DNA of 9,995 nucleotides from Bacillota bacterium (lineage in GTDB: Bacteria > Bacillota_A > Clostridia > Clostridiales > Clostridiaceae), in assembly GCA_021780795.1 (NCBI GenBank), contig JAJXYA010000158.1:1-9995 (forward strand), in the 5' to 3' direction. Below are positions 1 through 6,725 of this stretch, one piece after another; the first letter of the stretch is position 1; the number at the start of each line of letters is the position of its first letter. Position numbers and translations under genes: made by a program. The notes under the pieces were generated by a model. The model searched no databases. It saw nothing but the letters and a program-made list of their open reading frames with translations, and was not told the DNA's origin.

Positions 1-771
1 ATTGTGATGTAATCCAAAGCATAATTTACTATTTGTAATTAAACTATAAGCTTTCTCACCATATATATCATCAATGTTAATTATTGAATTTTTACTTGAT
101 TTAAATAACTTTAATTTTGCATTAAAGTAATTTTCAAAGGTTTTATGAAAATCTAAATGATCTTGAGTTAAGTTTGTAAAAATACTTTCGCAAAACTCTA
201 TTCCATATACCCGGTCTAAACTTAAAGAATGGGAAGACACCTCCATAACACAATAATCCACTCTAGAATCCACCATTTGCTTAAAAAGTTCATGTAATTC
301 AAGTGATTCTGGAGTAGTTCTCTCTGTGTGAATTTTCTTATCTCCAATATAATTTGCTATAGTTCCAATAAGGCCAACCTTATATCCCTGCTCTTCTAAA
401 ATAGCTTTAATCATAAAAGCTGAAGTTGTTTTTCCATTAGTACCTGTAATCCCTATTATTTTCATACTTTCACTTGGATTATTATAGAAATTAGCTGCAC
501 TTACTGCTAGTGCCTTTCTGCTATCTTCAACTTTAATAACCGTGCAATTTAAATATTCCTCTATATTTTTTTGACATACAATTGCAACAGCTCCATTGTT
601 AATTGCATTTTGTATGTATTTATGACCATCAAGATTATATCCCTCTATGCAGAAAAATATATCTCCTTCTTTAATTTTTCTTGAATCATATTGAATTGAC
701 TTTATGTCTATATCAATATTACCACTAACTAATTCCAAATTAATCTTCTCCATAACGCTTCTTAACTTCAA
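1..771 (-). CDS. murE: UDP-N-acetylmuramoyl-tripeptide synthetase/ligase MurE, N-terminal part (cut by window edge)
   Basis: This cytoplasmic Mur ligase adds the third amino acid to UDP-MurNAc-L-Ala-D-Glu using ATP; in clostridia that is usually meso-diaminopimelate, but the specificity-determining C-terminal region lies outside the window. 257 codons are present of about 480 usual for the family. The frame is open throughout. Visible landmarks are the N-terminal UDP-binding region with [11 protein letters not shown] (about residues 29-39), the ATP-binding loop [11 protein letters not shown] (107-117), TTPESL (152-157), EVSSHSL (177-183) and [12 protein letters not shown] (198-209), all characteristic of MurE. 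The start is TTG at 771: AAGGGAG lies 7 bases upstream, and the resulting [10 protein letters not shown] fits the family's N-terminus. An ATG six codons later has no good ribosome binding site. It is the fifth gene of the dcw cluster, but a 303-base gap separates it from spoVD, so it may have its own promoter. Confidence 0.95.
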   Translation of the reverse strand, partial: MKLRSVMEKINLELVSGNIDIDIKSIQYDSRKIKEGDIFFCIEGYNLDGHKYIQNAINNGAVAIVCQKNIEEYLNCTVIKVEDSRKALAVSAANFYNNPSESMKIIGITGTNGKTTSAFMIKAILEEQGYKVGLIGTIANYIGDKKIHTERTTPESLELHELFKQMVDSRVDYCVMEVSSHSLSLDRVYGIEFCESIFTNLTQDHLDFHKTFENYFNAKLKLFKSSKNSIINIDDIYGEKAYSLITNSKLCFGLHHN

Positions 772-914
772 ATTATCACTCCCTTAAATCATCACCTAAA
801 GTGTTGTCCAGATAAATTGCACTTACACTTTGTCTAAGCTTATAAAAATTTAATTTTCTTTTTATTACTAACCTCTTTTGAAAATAATATACAAGATAAG
901 TTGATTTTATAGTA

Positions 915-942
915 ATATTACTTATCCCCTTTTACATGGCAA
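915..942 (-). promoter_or_regulatory. Possible sigma-A promoter for murE
   Basis: On the minus strand TTGCCA (942-937) is followed after 16 bases by TAATAT (920-915). The -35 matches the consensus at five of six positions, the -10 at four. It lies immediately downstream of the 945-975 hairpin, as a terminator-then-promoter arrangement would. Transcription would begin near 908, giving a leader of about 135 bases before the murE start. Alternative pairs nearer the gene were worse. AT-rich DNA throws up such pairs by chance, so this is weak. Confidence 0.3.
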
Positions 943-944
943 AT

Positions 945-975
945 CCGACAGTTCAGCAGTGCTGAATCCTGTCGG
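945..975. terminator. Strong hairpin between spoVD and murE, possible terminator or attenuator
   Basis: Outer arms CCGACAG (945-951) and CTGTCGG (969-975) pair perfectly. Inner arms TTCAGC (952-957) and GCTGAA (961-966) pair with a 3-base loop, and two bases (967-968) bulge. It is the most G+C-rich structure in the gap. Read on the plus strand it is followed by TTTTTATT, a terminator-like tract, but no plus-strand gene precedes it. In the direction of the dcw genes the stem is followed only by ATTTGCC, a poor U-tract. It may therefore be partial termination or RNA stabilisation after spoVD, or a block to antisense transcription into spoVD. Confidence 0.4.
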
Positions 976-1074
976 TTTTTATTGTCTTTAAGGTCCATAA
1001 AAATAAATACCAAATCAAAGATTTTAATATATTTATTTAAATATGCCTAATATATAGTTATACACTATATTTAA

Positions 1075-3264
1075 TTAATCAGCAATAAGATCTAGATGTA
1101 CTGTGATTGTAGTTCCCTTTTTCACCTCTGTGCCTTCTATGCTTTGTTCCGAGGCAATTCCATCACCAATAAATTGAACTTTTAGACCAAGGCTATTTAA
1201 AAGTGCACTAACTGCTTCTGGGCTATTGCCTTTAATATTAGGAACCATTACCATATTGTTATATTGTATTTTTGTATCAGTGTGTAAAATAATTTCGGTT
1301 CCTTCTTTAACTGTATATCCTGGCTTAGGGGTCATATCAGTAATAACTTCTCCTTCTGAACTTAATTTTAGCTTTAGATTGTTATCTTTTAATAATTTTT
1401 GAGCATCAGCTCTTTTAAGCCCTCTTACCTCAGGCACAATAACATCCTTCAATAAACTCTTCGAAACTTCCTCACTAGAAGCATCAGATTTAAAAGATAA
1501 GTAATTGAAAATATCATTAAAAACTTGTTTAGCTACTACAGTTGCAATTTGCCCACCATAATAATTAGATGGATCTGGTTCATCAATATTAATTATTATG
1601 GATATTTGAGGATCATTTGCAGGTGCCATCCCAGCAAATGATGAAACATATTTTTGAGGTGCATAAACACCATTTATAACCTTTTGAGCAGTTCCTGTTT
1701 TTCCTGCAATATGGTATCCTGCAATATACGCCTTCTTACCCCCACCACTTTCTATAACCTGTTCAAGGTCACTTCGTAGCTGTTTTGCAATTCCCTCATC
1801 TATTATTTTTCTTTCATTATAATTTGAATATGTTTGTAGAACACTTTTCTTGTTTAAATCATCATAAGCTACTATTTCTTTCATAACATGAGGCGTTATA
1901 AGTTTTCCACCATTTGCAATAGCATTAAAAGCTGTTAAATATTGTACAACAGATAATGTATTGCTTTGACCAAAGGATGTTGTTGCTAGATCAACAGGAG
2001 TCATATCTTTAGTTTTTCTAATTATCCCCAAAGCCTCTCCATTTAAATCAATACCAGTTTTTTTACCAAATCCAAATAAATCAATGTACTTATTTAGTTT
2101 TTCCGGACCCAATCTTCTACCTAGTTCCATAAATCCCACGTTGCAAGAATTCTTTAAAATATCCACAAAACTTTGAGTTCCATGTCCTGTGGTTTTCCAA
2201 CACTTTATTGTTCTACCTCCAACGACAGTGCTACCATTACATACAAATCTATCACTATCACTTACTAGATGTTGTTCCATGGCTGCAGTAGCTGTTACCA
2301 CTTTAAAAATAGAACCTGGTTCAAAAGTATCACTTACCGCTCTGTTTCTCCACGCCTTTTGATTTTCATCATAACTTTTGCTAAGGTCCCAAGGATCATT
2401 GGGATTATAGTCTGGTTTATTAACCATACCCAATATTTCCCCATTTTTAGGATTCATTGCAACTATAGTAACTGCAGCTGCCTTATTATCAATCATAGCC
2501 TGCTGCGCTGCTTTTTCACAAAAATATTGAATCATCTCGTCAATAGTTAGAACTAAATCCTTACCATCTACAGGCTTTGTATAATCTGATATTGTATAAG
2601 GTAATTCCTCACTTTTTCTATCCGTTTCTGAAATTTTTATTCCGGGTATTCCCGATAGGTATTTATCGTAATACAGTTCAACACCAGTTAGTCCATTTCC
2701 ATCTGAATTAGTATGTCCTAAAACATTTGCTAAGAAATTATTATTGGGATAGTATCTTTTTGTATCACCAGTAATTACAATTCCCCGAAGGTTATGTGCC
2801 TTAGAAAAATCACTAATTTTATCCGCCTTATCCTTATCTATTCTTCTCTTCAAAATGGCTGCTCCAATAGGTTTTCCCTTTGAATTAGTCTTAGTTAAAA
2901 TAGATAAAACCTCATTAGATTCCATTCCTAGTATTTCAGATAATCCTGGTGCAATATCTTGCATAGATAGATTGTTTTTCTTTGTAGTTTCTCGTAATGA
3001 ATTAAGATCCAAGTCTACCCTAAAAACATTTGCACTTATAGCTAATTCTTTTTCATTTCTGTCTAAAATTCTTCCCCTCTTCGGTGCAATACGAACATCA
3101 CTTGTCCACTGTAAAATTGCTTTTTCTTTATAATCCTTTCCTTTAACTATCATTACGTAGCTTAACCTACTAACTAATAGAAAAAACAAAAGAAAAAGTA
3201 TGAAAAAGACAATCAACATTCTACGTTTAACTAAAACCTTGTCTCTATACTCTCCTCTTGCCAA
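1075..3264 (-). CDS. spoVD: Class B penicillin-binding protein, SpoVD/FtsI family, with two PASTA domains
   Basis: This is a membrane-anchored D,D-transpeptidase that cross-links peptidoglycan, for the division septum and/or spore cortex. 729 residues. A short basic N-terminus is followed by one membrane segment (about 15-40), then the dimerisation/pedestal region beginning at the conserved RGRILDRN (63-70). The transpeptidase domain carries all three active-site motifs: SIFK (Ser318, Lys321), SCN (373-375) and KTG (522-524). Two C-terminal PASTA repeats follow at about 606-663 and 671-726. The start is TTG at 3264 with AAGGAGGA 6 bases upstream. It lies between ftsL and murE, the place of both ftsI/pbpB and spoVD in Firmicutes. 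B. subtilis SpoVD has one PASTA repeat and PBP2B has two, so domain count does not decide which role it has. With a single class B gene here it may serve vegetative division, sporulation or both. Confidence 0.93.
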   Translation of the reverse strand: MARGEYRDKVLVKRRMLIVFFILFLLFFLLVSRLSYVMIVKGKDYKEKAILQWTSDVRIAPKRGRILDRNEKELAISANVFRVDLDLNSLRETTKKNNLSMQDIAPGLSEILGMESNEVLSILTKTNSKGKPIGAAILKRRIDKDKADKISDFSKAHNLRGIVITGDTKRYYPNNNFLANVLGHTNSDGNGLTGVELYYDKYLSGIPGIKISETDRKSEELPYTISDYTKPVDGKDLVLTIDEMIQYFCEKAAQQAMIDNKAAAVTIVAMNPKNGEILGMVNKPDYNPNDPWDLSKSYDENQKAWRNRAVSDTFEPGSIFKVVTATAAMEQHLVSDSDRFVCNGSTVVGGRTIKCWKTTGHGTQSFVDILKNSCNVGFMELGRRLGPEKLNKYIDLFGFGKKTGIDLNGEALGIIRKTKDMTPVDLATTSFGQSNTLSVVQYLTAFNAIANGGKLITPHVMKEIVAYDDLNKKSVLQTYSNYNERKIIDEGIAKQLRSDLEQVIESGGGKKAYIAGYHIAGKTGTAQKVINGVYAPQKYVSSFAGMAPANDPQISIIINIDEPDPSNYYGGQIATVVAKQVFNDIFNYLSFKSDASSEEVSKSLLKDVIVPEVRGLKRADAQKLLKDNNLKLKLSSEGEVITDMTPKPGYTVKEGTEIILHTDTKIQYNNMVMVPNIKGNSPEAVSALLNSLGLKVQFIGDGIASEQSIEGTEVKKGTTITVHLDLIAD

Positions 3265-3292
3265 TTTTTTTCCTCCTTACTGATCTCTATGG

Positions 3293-3321
3293 GGAGATAA
3301 CAATTAAAATCGTTATTCTCC
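3293..3321 (-). promoter_or_regulatory. Hairpin in the spoVD leader, just upstream of the ribosome binding site
   Basis: In the minus-strand transcript GGAG-A-ATAAC (3321-3312) pairs with GTTATCTCC (3301-3293), giving nine pairs with one bulged A and a 10-base AT loop. The 3' arm ends 14 bases before the AAGGAGGA ribosome binding site (3278-3271). Its CTCC could pair instead with that GGAGG, while the GGAG of its 5' arm could pair with an upstream CTCC (3338-3335). These are mutually exclusive pairings of the kind that gate translation. The pairing is seen in the sequence; a regulatory role is inference. Confidence 0.4.
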
Positions 3322-3338
3322 TTGCTGGTTCTCTGGAG

Positions 3339-3365
3339 TAGATATCAATTATTAATTGCTATCTA
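3339..3365 (-). repeat. Near-perfect palindrome at the ftsL stop codon
   Basis: TAGATA (3339-3344) and CAATTA (3346-3351) are mirrored by TAATTG (3353-3358) and TATCTA (3360-3365), with one mismatched pair (3345/3359) and a single central base. The ftsL stop codon is the outermost base triplet. As RNA it would form a stem of about ten pairs with one mismatch and a five-base loop. There is no T-tract after it in the direction of transcription, so it is not an ordinary terminator. It may mark RNA processing or a mild block between ftsL and spoVD, or be chance in AT-rich DNA. Confidence 0.45.
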
Positions 3366-3857
3366 AAAAATAATATTTTTTAACTTATTTATTATATTGT
3401 TACTTATTTTCACTTCTGAATTTTCCTTGGTTTCTAAATTATTTTTACTCAAGTTGCAGTATTGTATGTCACTAATTCTCGGTTTAACCATATGAAGTTT
3501 CGTTGTCGCTATTTCTTCAATATAACTTATATTTCTAAACTTAATTAGTTCTACTTTATACGAATCATTTTCTTTGCTCAACATTTCTATTTCAGCTTTA
3601 GATTTAGAAATCGTATCTTGGTAGTTGTAAATCATACAATATCTCGCAATAATAGCCACCCCAATGACAAAACCTAAAAGGATATTTGTAAGAACACTTT
3701 TTTTCTTTCTCATATCCTTCAATCTTTTCCTGTACTCTGTCTGTTTTCGTGATTTTTCTAAATCTTCATATTTTCGTTTACTAAAGGATTCATCTGGTGC
3801 TAATACCGTATTTCCATTGATTTCAAACTTGTTTTTTTCTACTATCACTTTATTCAC
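3363..3857 (-). CDS. ftsL: FtsL/DivIC-family cell division protein
   Basis: This is a small bitopic divisome protein; FtsL forms a complex with DivIB/FtsQ and DivIC/FtsB and links early and late division proteins at the septum. 164 residues: a charged cytoplasmic N-terminus (1-53, many Lys/Arg), one membrane segment (about 54-76), then an extracytoplasmic helix with coiled-coil character (about 78-109). The segment IEEIATTKLHMVKP (113-126) resembles the end of the FtsL/DivIC domain. The C-terminal 35 residues are low-complexity and rich in Asn/Lys. FtsL diverges quickly, so the assignment rests on topology, this motif and position between rsmH and the class B PBP. The start is GTG at 3857, preceded by a G-rich GGGGATGG stretch; no in-frame ATG occurs before the lysine-rich region near residue 49. 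Only 18 bases separate it from rsmH, implying co-transcription. Confidence 0.85.
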   Translation of the reverse strand: MNKVIVEKNKFEINGNTVLAPDESFSKRKYEDLEKSRKQTEYRKRLKDMRKKKSVLTNILLGFVIGVAIIARYCMIYNYQDTISKSKAEIEMLSKENDSYKVELIKFRNISYIEEIATTKLHMVKPRISDIQYCNLSKNNLETKENSEVKISNNIINKLKNIIF

Positions 3858-3875
3858 CCCATCCCCAATTTAGAA

Positions 3876-4808
3876 CTAAATTTTTTCAGCCACTCTTAGC
3901 TTTGCACTTCTGCTTCTTGAATTCATTTCTAATTCTTCTTCAGTTGCCTCTATAGGTTTTTTGCTTATAAGTTTTATACTTGGTGTTTTACCGCACACAC
4001 AATAAGGTAGATTTTTTGGGCATCCACACGGATCTTGCAAGTTTTTAAATTTGGTTTTAACTATTCTATCTTCAAGTGAGTGGAATGTAATAATTGCCAT
4101 TCTTCCACTACAATTAAGTCTATTTATTCCATCTTCTATTGCTTTATTTAATATTTTTAATTCTCCGTTAACTTCAATTCTTATACCCTGGAAGGTTCTT
4201 TTAGCTGGATGGCCACCTTCTCTCTTAAACTTACCTGGAATAGCTGCATCTATAACATTTACTAGTTCTAAAGTAGTATCAATTGGTTTGTCTTTTCTTC
4301 TATCTACTATAAAATTAGCTATTCTTTTTGAAAATTTTTCTTCTCCATAATTTCTTAAAACCTCTGCTATCTGTTCCTCACTATAAGTATTAACCACGTC
4401 ATGAGCCGATATCCCCTTACTTCTATCCATTCTCATGTCGAGAGTTGCATCCCTCATGTAGCTAAATCCACGTTCTGTCTCATCTAATTGAAAAGAAGAA
4501 ACTCCTAAATCCATAAGAATACCATCTACTTTTTCTACTCCCAATTTTTCTAATATAGCTTCAATATTATAAAAATTATCGTGTACATATGTAACATTAT
4601 TAAATTCTTTAAGCTTTTCCCTTGCTGCTTTTAGTGCATCTTCATCTTGATCAATTCCAATTAATCGTCCATTTTTTGATAATCTTTTTAAAATTTCTAA
4701 AGAGTGTCCAGCACCTCCCAATGTACAATCAACATAAATTCCATCTTCTTTAATATTTAGCGCCTCAAGGCACTCATTTAATAAAACTGATATGTGCTTA
4801 AATTCCAT
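3876..4808 (-). CDS. rsmH: 16S rRNA (cytosine(1402)-N(4))-methyltransferase RsmH (MraW)
   Basis: This enzyme transfers a methyl group from S-adenosylmethionine to N4 of C1402 (E. coli numbering) in the decoding centre of 16S rRNA. 310 residues, the usual family length. Visible motifs are [13 protein letters not shown] (5-17), the SAM-binding loop [11 protein letters not shown] (26-36), the acidic GIDQDEDAL (51-59), [19 protein letters not shown] (99-117), the DMRMD block (124-128), [18 protein letters not shown] (200-217) and [11 protein letters not shown] (241-251). A compact CGC...CVC cluster (Cys261, 263, 270, 272) sits before the C-terminal [12 protein letters not shown] tail (297-308); it recalls a metal site but I cannot tell if it binds metal. 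The ATG at 4808 has AAGGAGA 6 bases upstream, overlapping the mraZ stop region, so the two are probably translated from one transcript. Confidence 0.97.
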   Translation of the reverse strand: MEFKHISVLLNECLEALNIKEDGIYVDCTLGGAGHSLEILKRLSKNGRLIGIDQDEDALKAAREKLKEFNNVTYVHDNFYNIEAILEKLGVEKVDGILMDLGVSSFQLDETERGFSYMRDATLDMRMDRSKGISAHDVVNTYSEEQIAEVLRNYGEEKFSKRIANFIVDRRKDKPIDTTLELVNVIDAAIPGKFKREGGHPAKRTFQGIRIEVNGELKILNKAIEDGINRLNCSGRMAIITFHSLEDRIVKTKFKNLQDPCGCPKNLPYCVCGKTPSIKLISKKPIEATEEELEMNSRSRSAKLRVAEKI

Positions 4809-4821
4809 ACTTTATCTCCTT

Positions 4822-5250
4822 CTATATACCTAATTCAATCATCTTTTCTGCAATCTCATCAAAATTCATATCCGAGTCATTGTATTCATCCCATTTATCC
4901 TTAGCCCATATTTCTATTCTAGTTGATACTCCTATACTTACTATTTCCTTTTGTATTGAAGCATATTCGCATAAATTTTGTGGTATTAAAGCTCTTCCTT
5001 GCTTGTCTATAGTTATTTCATTGGCACCTGAGAAGAAAAAGCGTACAAACGCTCTAGCATCCTTACTAGTTAACGGAAGCTTTTTCAGTTTTTCTTCCAT
5101 GACTTTCCATTCACTGATTGTGTATATGTACAAACATCCATCTAGACCCTTAGTCAATATAAATTCACTATCCAGTCCATCTCGAAATTTAGTGGGAATA
5201 ATCATTCTGTTTTTATTATCAATAGCATGTTGATATTCTCCAATAAACAT
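4822..5250 (-). CDS. mraZ: Transcriptional regulator MraZ
   Basis: This DNA-binding protein is the first gene of the dcw cluster; in E. coli and mollicutes it binds short repeats in its own leader and controls the cluster. 142 residues, the normal length, with two MraZ (AbrB-like fold) modules. The first module opens [19 protein letters not shown] (1-19), the second has [15 protein letters not shown] (76-90). The family signature D-x-K-G-R is changed to DNKNR (11-15) in the first half and DKQGR (82-86) in the second. The start is ATG at 5250, with GGGGGAG 4 bases upstream; that site itself overlaps a copy of the operator box. rsmH follows after 13 bases. The operator repeats at 5260-5314 point to autoregulation. 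Confidence 0.96.
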   Translation of the reverse strand: MFIGEYQHAIDNKNRMIIPTKFRDGLDSEFILTKGLDGCLYIYTISEWKVMEEKLKKLPLTSKDARAFVRFFFSGANEITIDKQGRALIPQNLCEYASIQKEIVSIGVSTRIEIWAKDKWDEYNDSDMNFDEIAEKMIELGI

Positions 5251-5259
5251 TTTACTCCC

Positions 5260-5314
5260 CCACTTTGTAACATAACTCCACTTTAAACCACTTTACACCA
5301 TTTTAAACCACTTT
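5260..5314 (-). promoter_or_regulatory. MraZ operator: tandem AAAGTGG boxes
   Basis: Read toward mraZ the leader contains AAAGTGG (5314-5308), AAAATGG (5304-5298), AAAGTGG (5294-5288) and AAAGTGG (5284-5278), each starting exactly 10 bases after the previous one. A fifth AAAGTGG (5266-5260) is offset by 18 and runs into the ribosome binding site. Repeats of this sequence and period are the known target of MraZ in mollicutes, and TGGG-type repeats with the same period in E. coli. The four phased boxes would let several MraZ subunits bind one face of the helix over the likely transcription start. Confidence 0.88.
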
Positions 5315-5322
5315 TAAGTATT

Positions 5323-5352
5323 ATTCTATAGAAAAATGAAAATTCCTTCTAA
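5323..5352 (-). promoter_or_regulatory. Possible promoter of the mraZ-dcw operon
   Basis: On the minus strand TTAGAA (5352-5347) and TAGAAT (5328-5323) are 18 bases apart. The -10 matches five of six consensus positions, but the -35 is poor. Transcription would start near 5316, at the edge of the first MraZ box, which fits repression by occupancy. Another -10 reading (TATAGA, spacing 16) overlaps it. Confidence 0.4.
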
Positions 5353-5419
5353 TTTTACTGAACTATTATCATTTTTTAAAAATAATTAAACTTTTTTATT
5401 GTTTTACTTGGATATATTA

Positions 5420-5457
5420 ACTAAAAATACATCATTAGTATTTATTGCATTTTTAGT
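5420..5457. repeat. 9-bp inverted repeat in the mraZ-ychF divergent region
   Basis: ACTAAAAAT (5420-5428) and ATTTTTAGT (5449-5457) are perfect inverted copies with a 20-base spacer. They lie about 28 bases upstream of the ychF -35 and about 70 bases upstream of the mraZ -35. They could be an operator, but the arms are almost pure A/T and may be chance. The rest of the 5315-5484 stretch is AT-rich with nothing further that I recognise. Confidence 0.3.
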
Positions 5458-5484
5458 AATAACCCACTACTATAATTTACTTTC

Positions 5485-5513
5485 TTGAAATGCCCTGAGA
5501 TGTAGAGTATAAT
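5485..5513 (+). promoter_or_regulatory. Sigma-A promoter of ychF
   Basis: TTGAAA (5485-5490) and a perfect TATAAT (5508-5513) are separated by 17 bases. Transcription should begin near 5520, giving a leader of about 40 bases. This is the clearest vegetative promoter in the window and suits a housekeeping gene. Confidence 0.85.
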
Positions 5514-5561
5514 TTATAAGGAATTAATAATCTTAAGCGCAAGAAAGGAATGTACATATAT

Positions 5562-6659
5562 ATGAAGCTAGGAATCGTAGGTTTACCAAATGTAGGAAAA
5601 AGCACATTATTTAATGCAATAACAAAGGCAGGAGCAGAATCTGCTAACTACCCATTTTGTACTATAGAACCAAATGTAGGAGTTGTTAGTGTACCTGACA
5701 AAAGATTGGATGTACTACAAACTATTTATAATAGTAAAAAGAAAATTCATACTGCAATTGAATTTTATGATATAGCAGGCCTTGTAAAAGGAGCGAGTAA
5801 AGGAGAAGGTCTAGGTAATAAGTTTTTATCTCACATCAGAGAAGTGGAATCTATAGTTCATGTGGTAAGATGTTTTCATGATGAAAATATCGTACACGTA
5901 GATGGTACTGTGGATCCTACGCGTGATATAGATACTATTAATTTAGAACTTATTTTTGCTGATCTTGACGTATTAGAAAGAAGAATGGAAAAATCATTAA
6001 AACTTGTTCGTTCTGGTGACAAAACAGCTAAAATGGAATATGAACTTATGGAAAGAATAAAAAATCATCTTGAAGCAAACTTTCCAGTAAGAACATTAGA
6101 GTTTAGTGAAGAGGAAGCTGCTTTTGCAAACAGTCTTTTCCTAATTACTTCAAAACCAGTATTATATGCTGCAAACATTAGTGAAGATGATCTAATGTCT
6201 GGTAATACAGAAAATGATATGGTTAAAAAAGTTAAAGAATTTGCTGCAAATGAGAATTCAGAAGTAATTGTAGTTTGTGCAAGATTAGAAGAAGAATTAT
6301 CCACTCTAGACGATGAAGAGAAAATGCAACTTTTAGAAGAATATGGCCTTAATGAATCAGGTCTAGATAAACTTATACATGCAAGTTATAAGCTATTAGG
6401 ATTAATGAGCTATCTAACCGCTGGACCTCAAGAAATAAGAGCTTGGACTATAATCAATGGAACTAAAGCTCCTGCTGCCGCAGGGAAAATCCATTCAGAT
6501 ATCGAAAGAGGTTTTATAAGGGCAGAAATAGTTTCCTTTGACAAGTTAGTTGAATGTGGTTCCGAAGCAGCGGCTAAGGAAAAAGGACTATTTAGACTCG
6601 AGGGAAAAGAATATATTATGCAAGATGGTGATGTAGTTAACTTCAGATTTAACGTATAG
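5562..6659 (+). CDS. ychF: Redox-regulated ATPase YchF (Obg-like ATPase 1 family)
   Basis: This is a universally conserved P-loop NTPase of the Obg/TRAFAC class that, unlike its relatives, prefers ATP; it associates with ribosomes and is linked to translation and stress responses. 365 residues, matching the family. Motifs are the P-loop GLPNVGKS (7-14), NYPFCTIEPNVG (29-40), DIAGLVKGASKGEGLGNKFL (70-89), the altered G4 motif NISE (205-208) typical of ATP-specific YchF, and a C-terminal TGS-like domain from about 278 (LTAGPQEIRAWTI at 285-297, ending DVVNFRFNV). His112 occupies the place of the catalytic histidine. An ATG at 5550 would add MYIY but abuts the AAAGGA site with no spacing; the ATG at 5562 gives the conserved MKLGIVGLPN start, with a somewhat long 12-base spacing. 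It is transcribed alone, divergent from mraZ, and ends at a strong terminator. Confidence 0.97.
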   Translation: MKLGIVGLPNVGKSTLFNAITKAGAESANYPFCTIEPNVGVVSVPDKRLDVLQTIYNSKKKIHTAIEFYDIAGLVKGASKGEGLGNKFLSHIREVESIVHVVRCFHDENIVHVDGTVDPTRDIDTINLELIFADLDVLERRMEKSLKLVRSGDKTAKMEYELMERIKNHLEANFPVRTLEFSEEEAAFANSLFLITSKPVLYAANISEDDLMSGNTENDMVKKVKEFAANENSEVIVVCARLEEELSTLDDEEKMQLLEEYGLNESGLDKLIHASYKLLGLMSYLTAGPQEIRAWTIINGTKAPAAAGKIHSDIERGFIRAEIVSFDKLVECGSEAAAKEKGLFRLEGKEYIMQDGDVVNFRFNV

Positions 6660-6670
6660 AAAAGATGTAA

Positions 6671-6712
6671 ATTTAAAAAGCAGGACAACTTAAAATGTCC
6701 TGCTTTTTAAAT
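6671..6712. terminator. Bidirectional terminator between ychF and the Lon-like gene
   Basis: Seventeen bases (6671-6687) are perfectly inverted at 6696-6712 around an 8-base loop. The core is AAAAAGCAGGACA/TGTCCTGCTTTTT, with A-tracts becoming T-tracts on both strands. It begins 11 bases after the ychF stop and ends 13 bases before the stop of the convergent gene, so it can serve both. Confidence 0.92.
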
Positions 6713-6725
6713 CTCTATCAGTTAA

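Larger units (their letters stand above)
772..1074 (-). other. Long structured spoVD-murE intergenic region
   Basis: This 303-base gap holds no gene that I can support on either strand. It contains four inverted repeats: 798-804/825-831 (AAAGTGT/ACACTTT), 895-901/920-926 (GATAAGT/ACTTATC), the strong hairpin 945-975, and an AT hairpin 1052-1058/1064-1070 just after the spoVD stop. A weak promoter-like pair for murE sits just past the 945-975 hairpin in the direction of transcription. The remainder is AT-rich with no recognisable riboswitch core. The size is unusual inside a cluster whose upstream genes are nearly abutting, and suggests that murE and genes beyond it are controlled separately or by read-through. 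Confidence 0.6.

Noticed and set aside
2269..3133. Plus-strand open frames of about 90 codons opposite the penicillin-binding protein gene (2269-2550 and 2855-3133)
   Set aside because: They are antisense to a gene with all active-site motifs intact, lack ribosome binding sites, and their translations show no family resemblance.
3664..5233. Plus-strand open frames opposite ftsL, rsmH and mraZ (3664-3873, 4051-4350, 4880-5233)
   Set aside because: All lie opposite genes with clear family motifs; the translations are Ser/Leu/Phe-rich as expected for the reverse of Lys/Glu/Ile-rich AT-rich codons.
5550..5561. Upstream ATG at 5550 as the ychF start (adds MYIY)
   Set aside because: The AAAGGA ribosome binding site directly abuts it, leaving no spacing, and the family begins at the MKLGIVGLPN Met.
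6065..6688. Minus-strand open frames opposite ychF (6065-6304, 6428-6688)
   Set aside because: They are shadows of the conserved YchF coding sequence; the second also overlaps the terminator hairpin.
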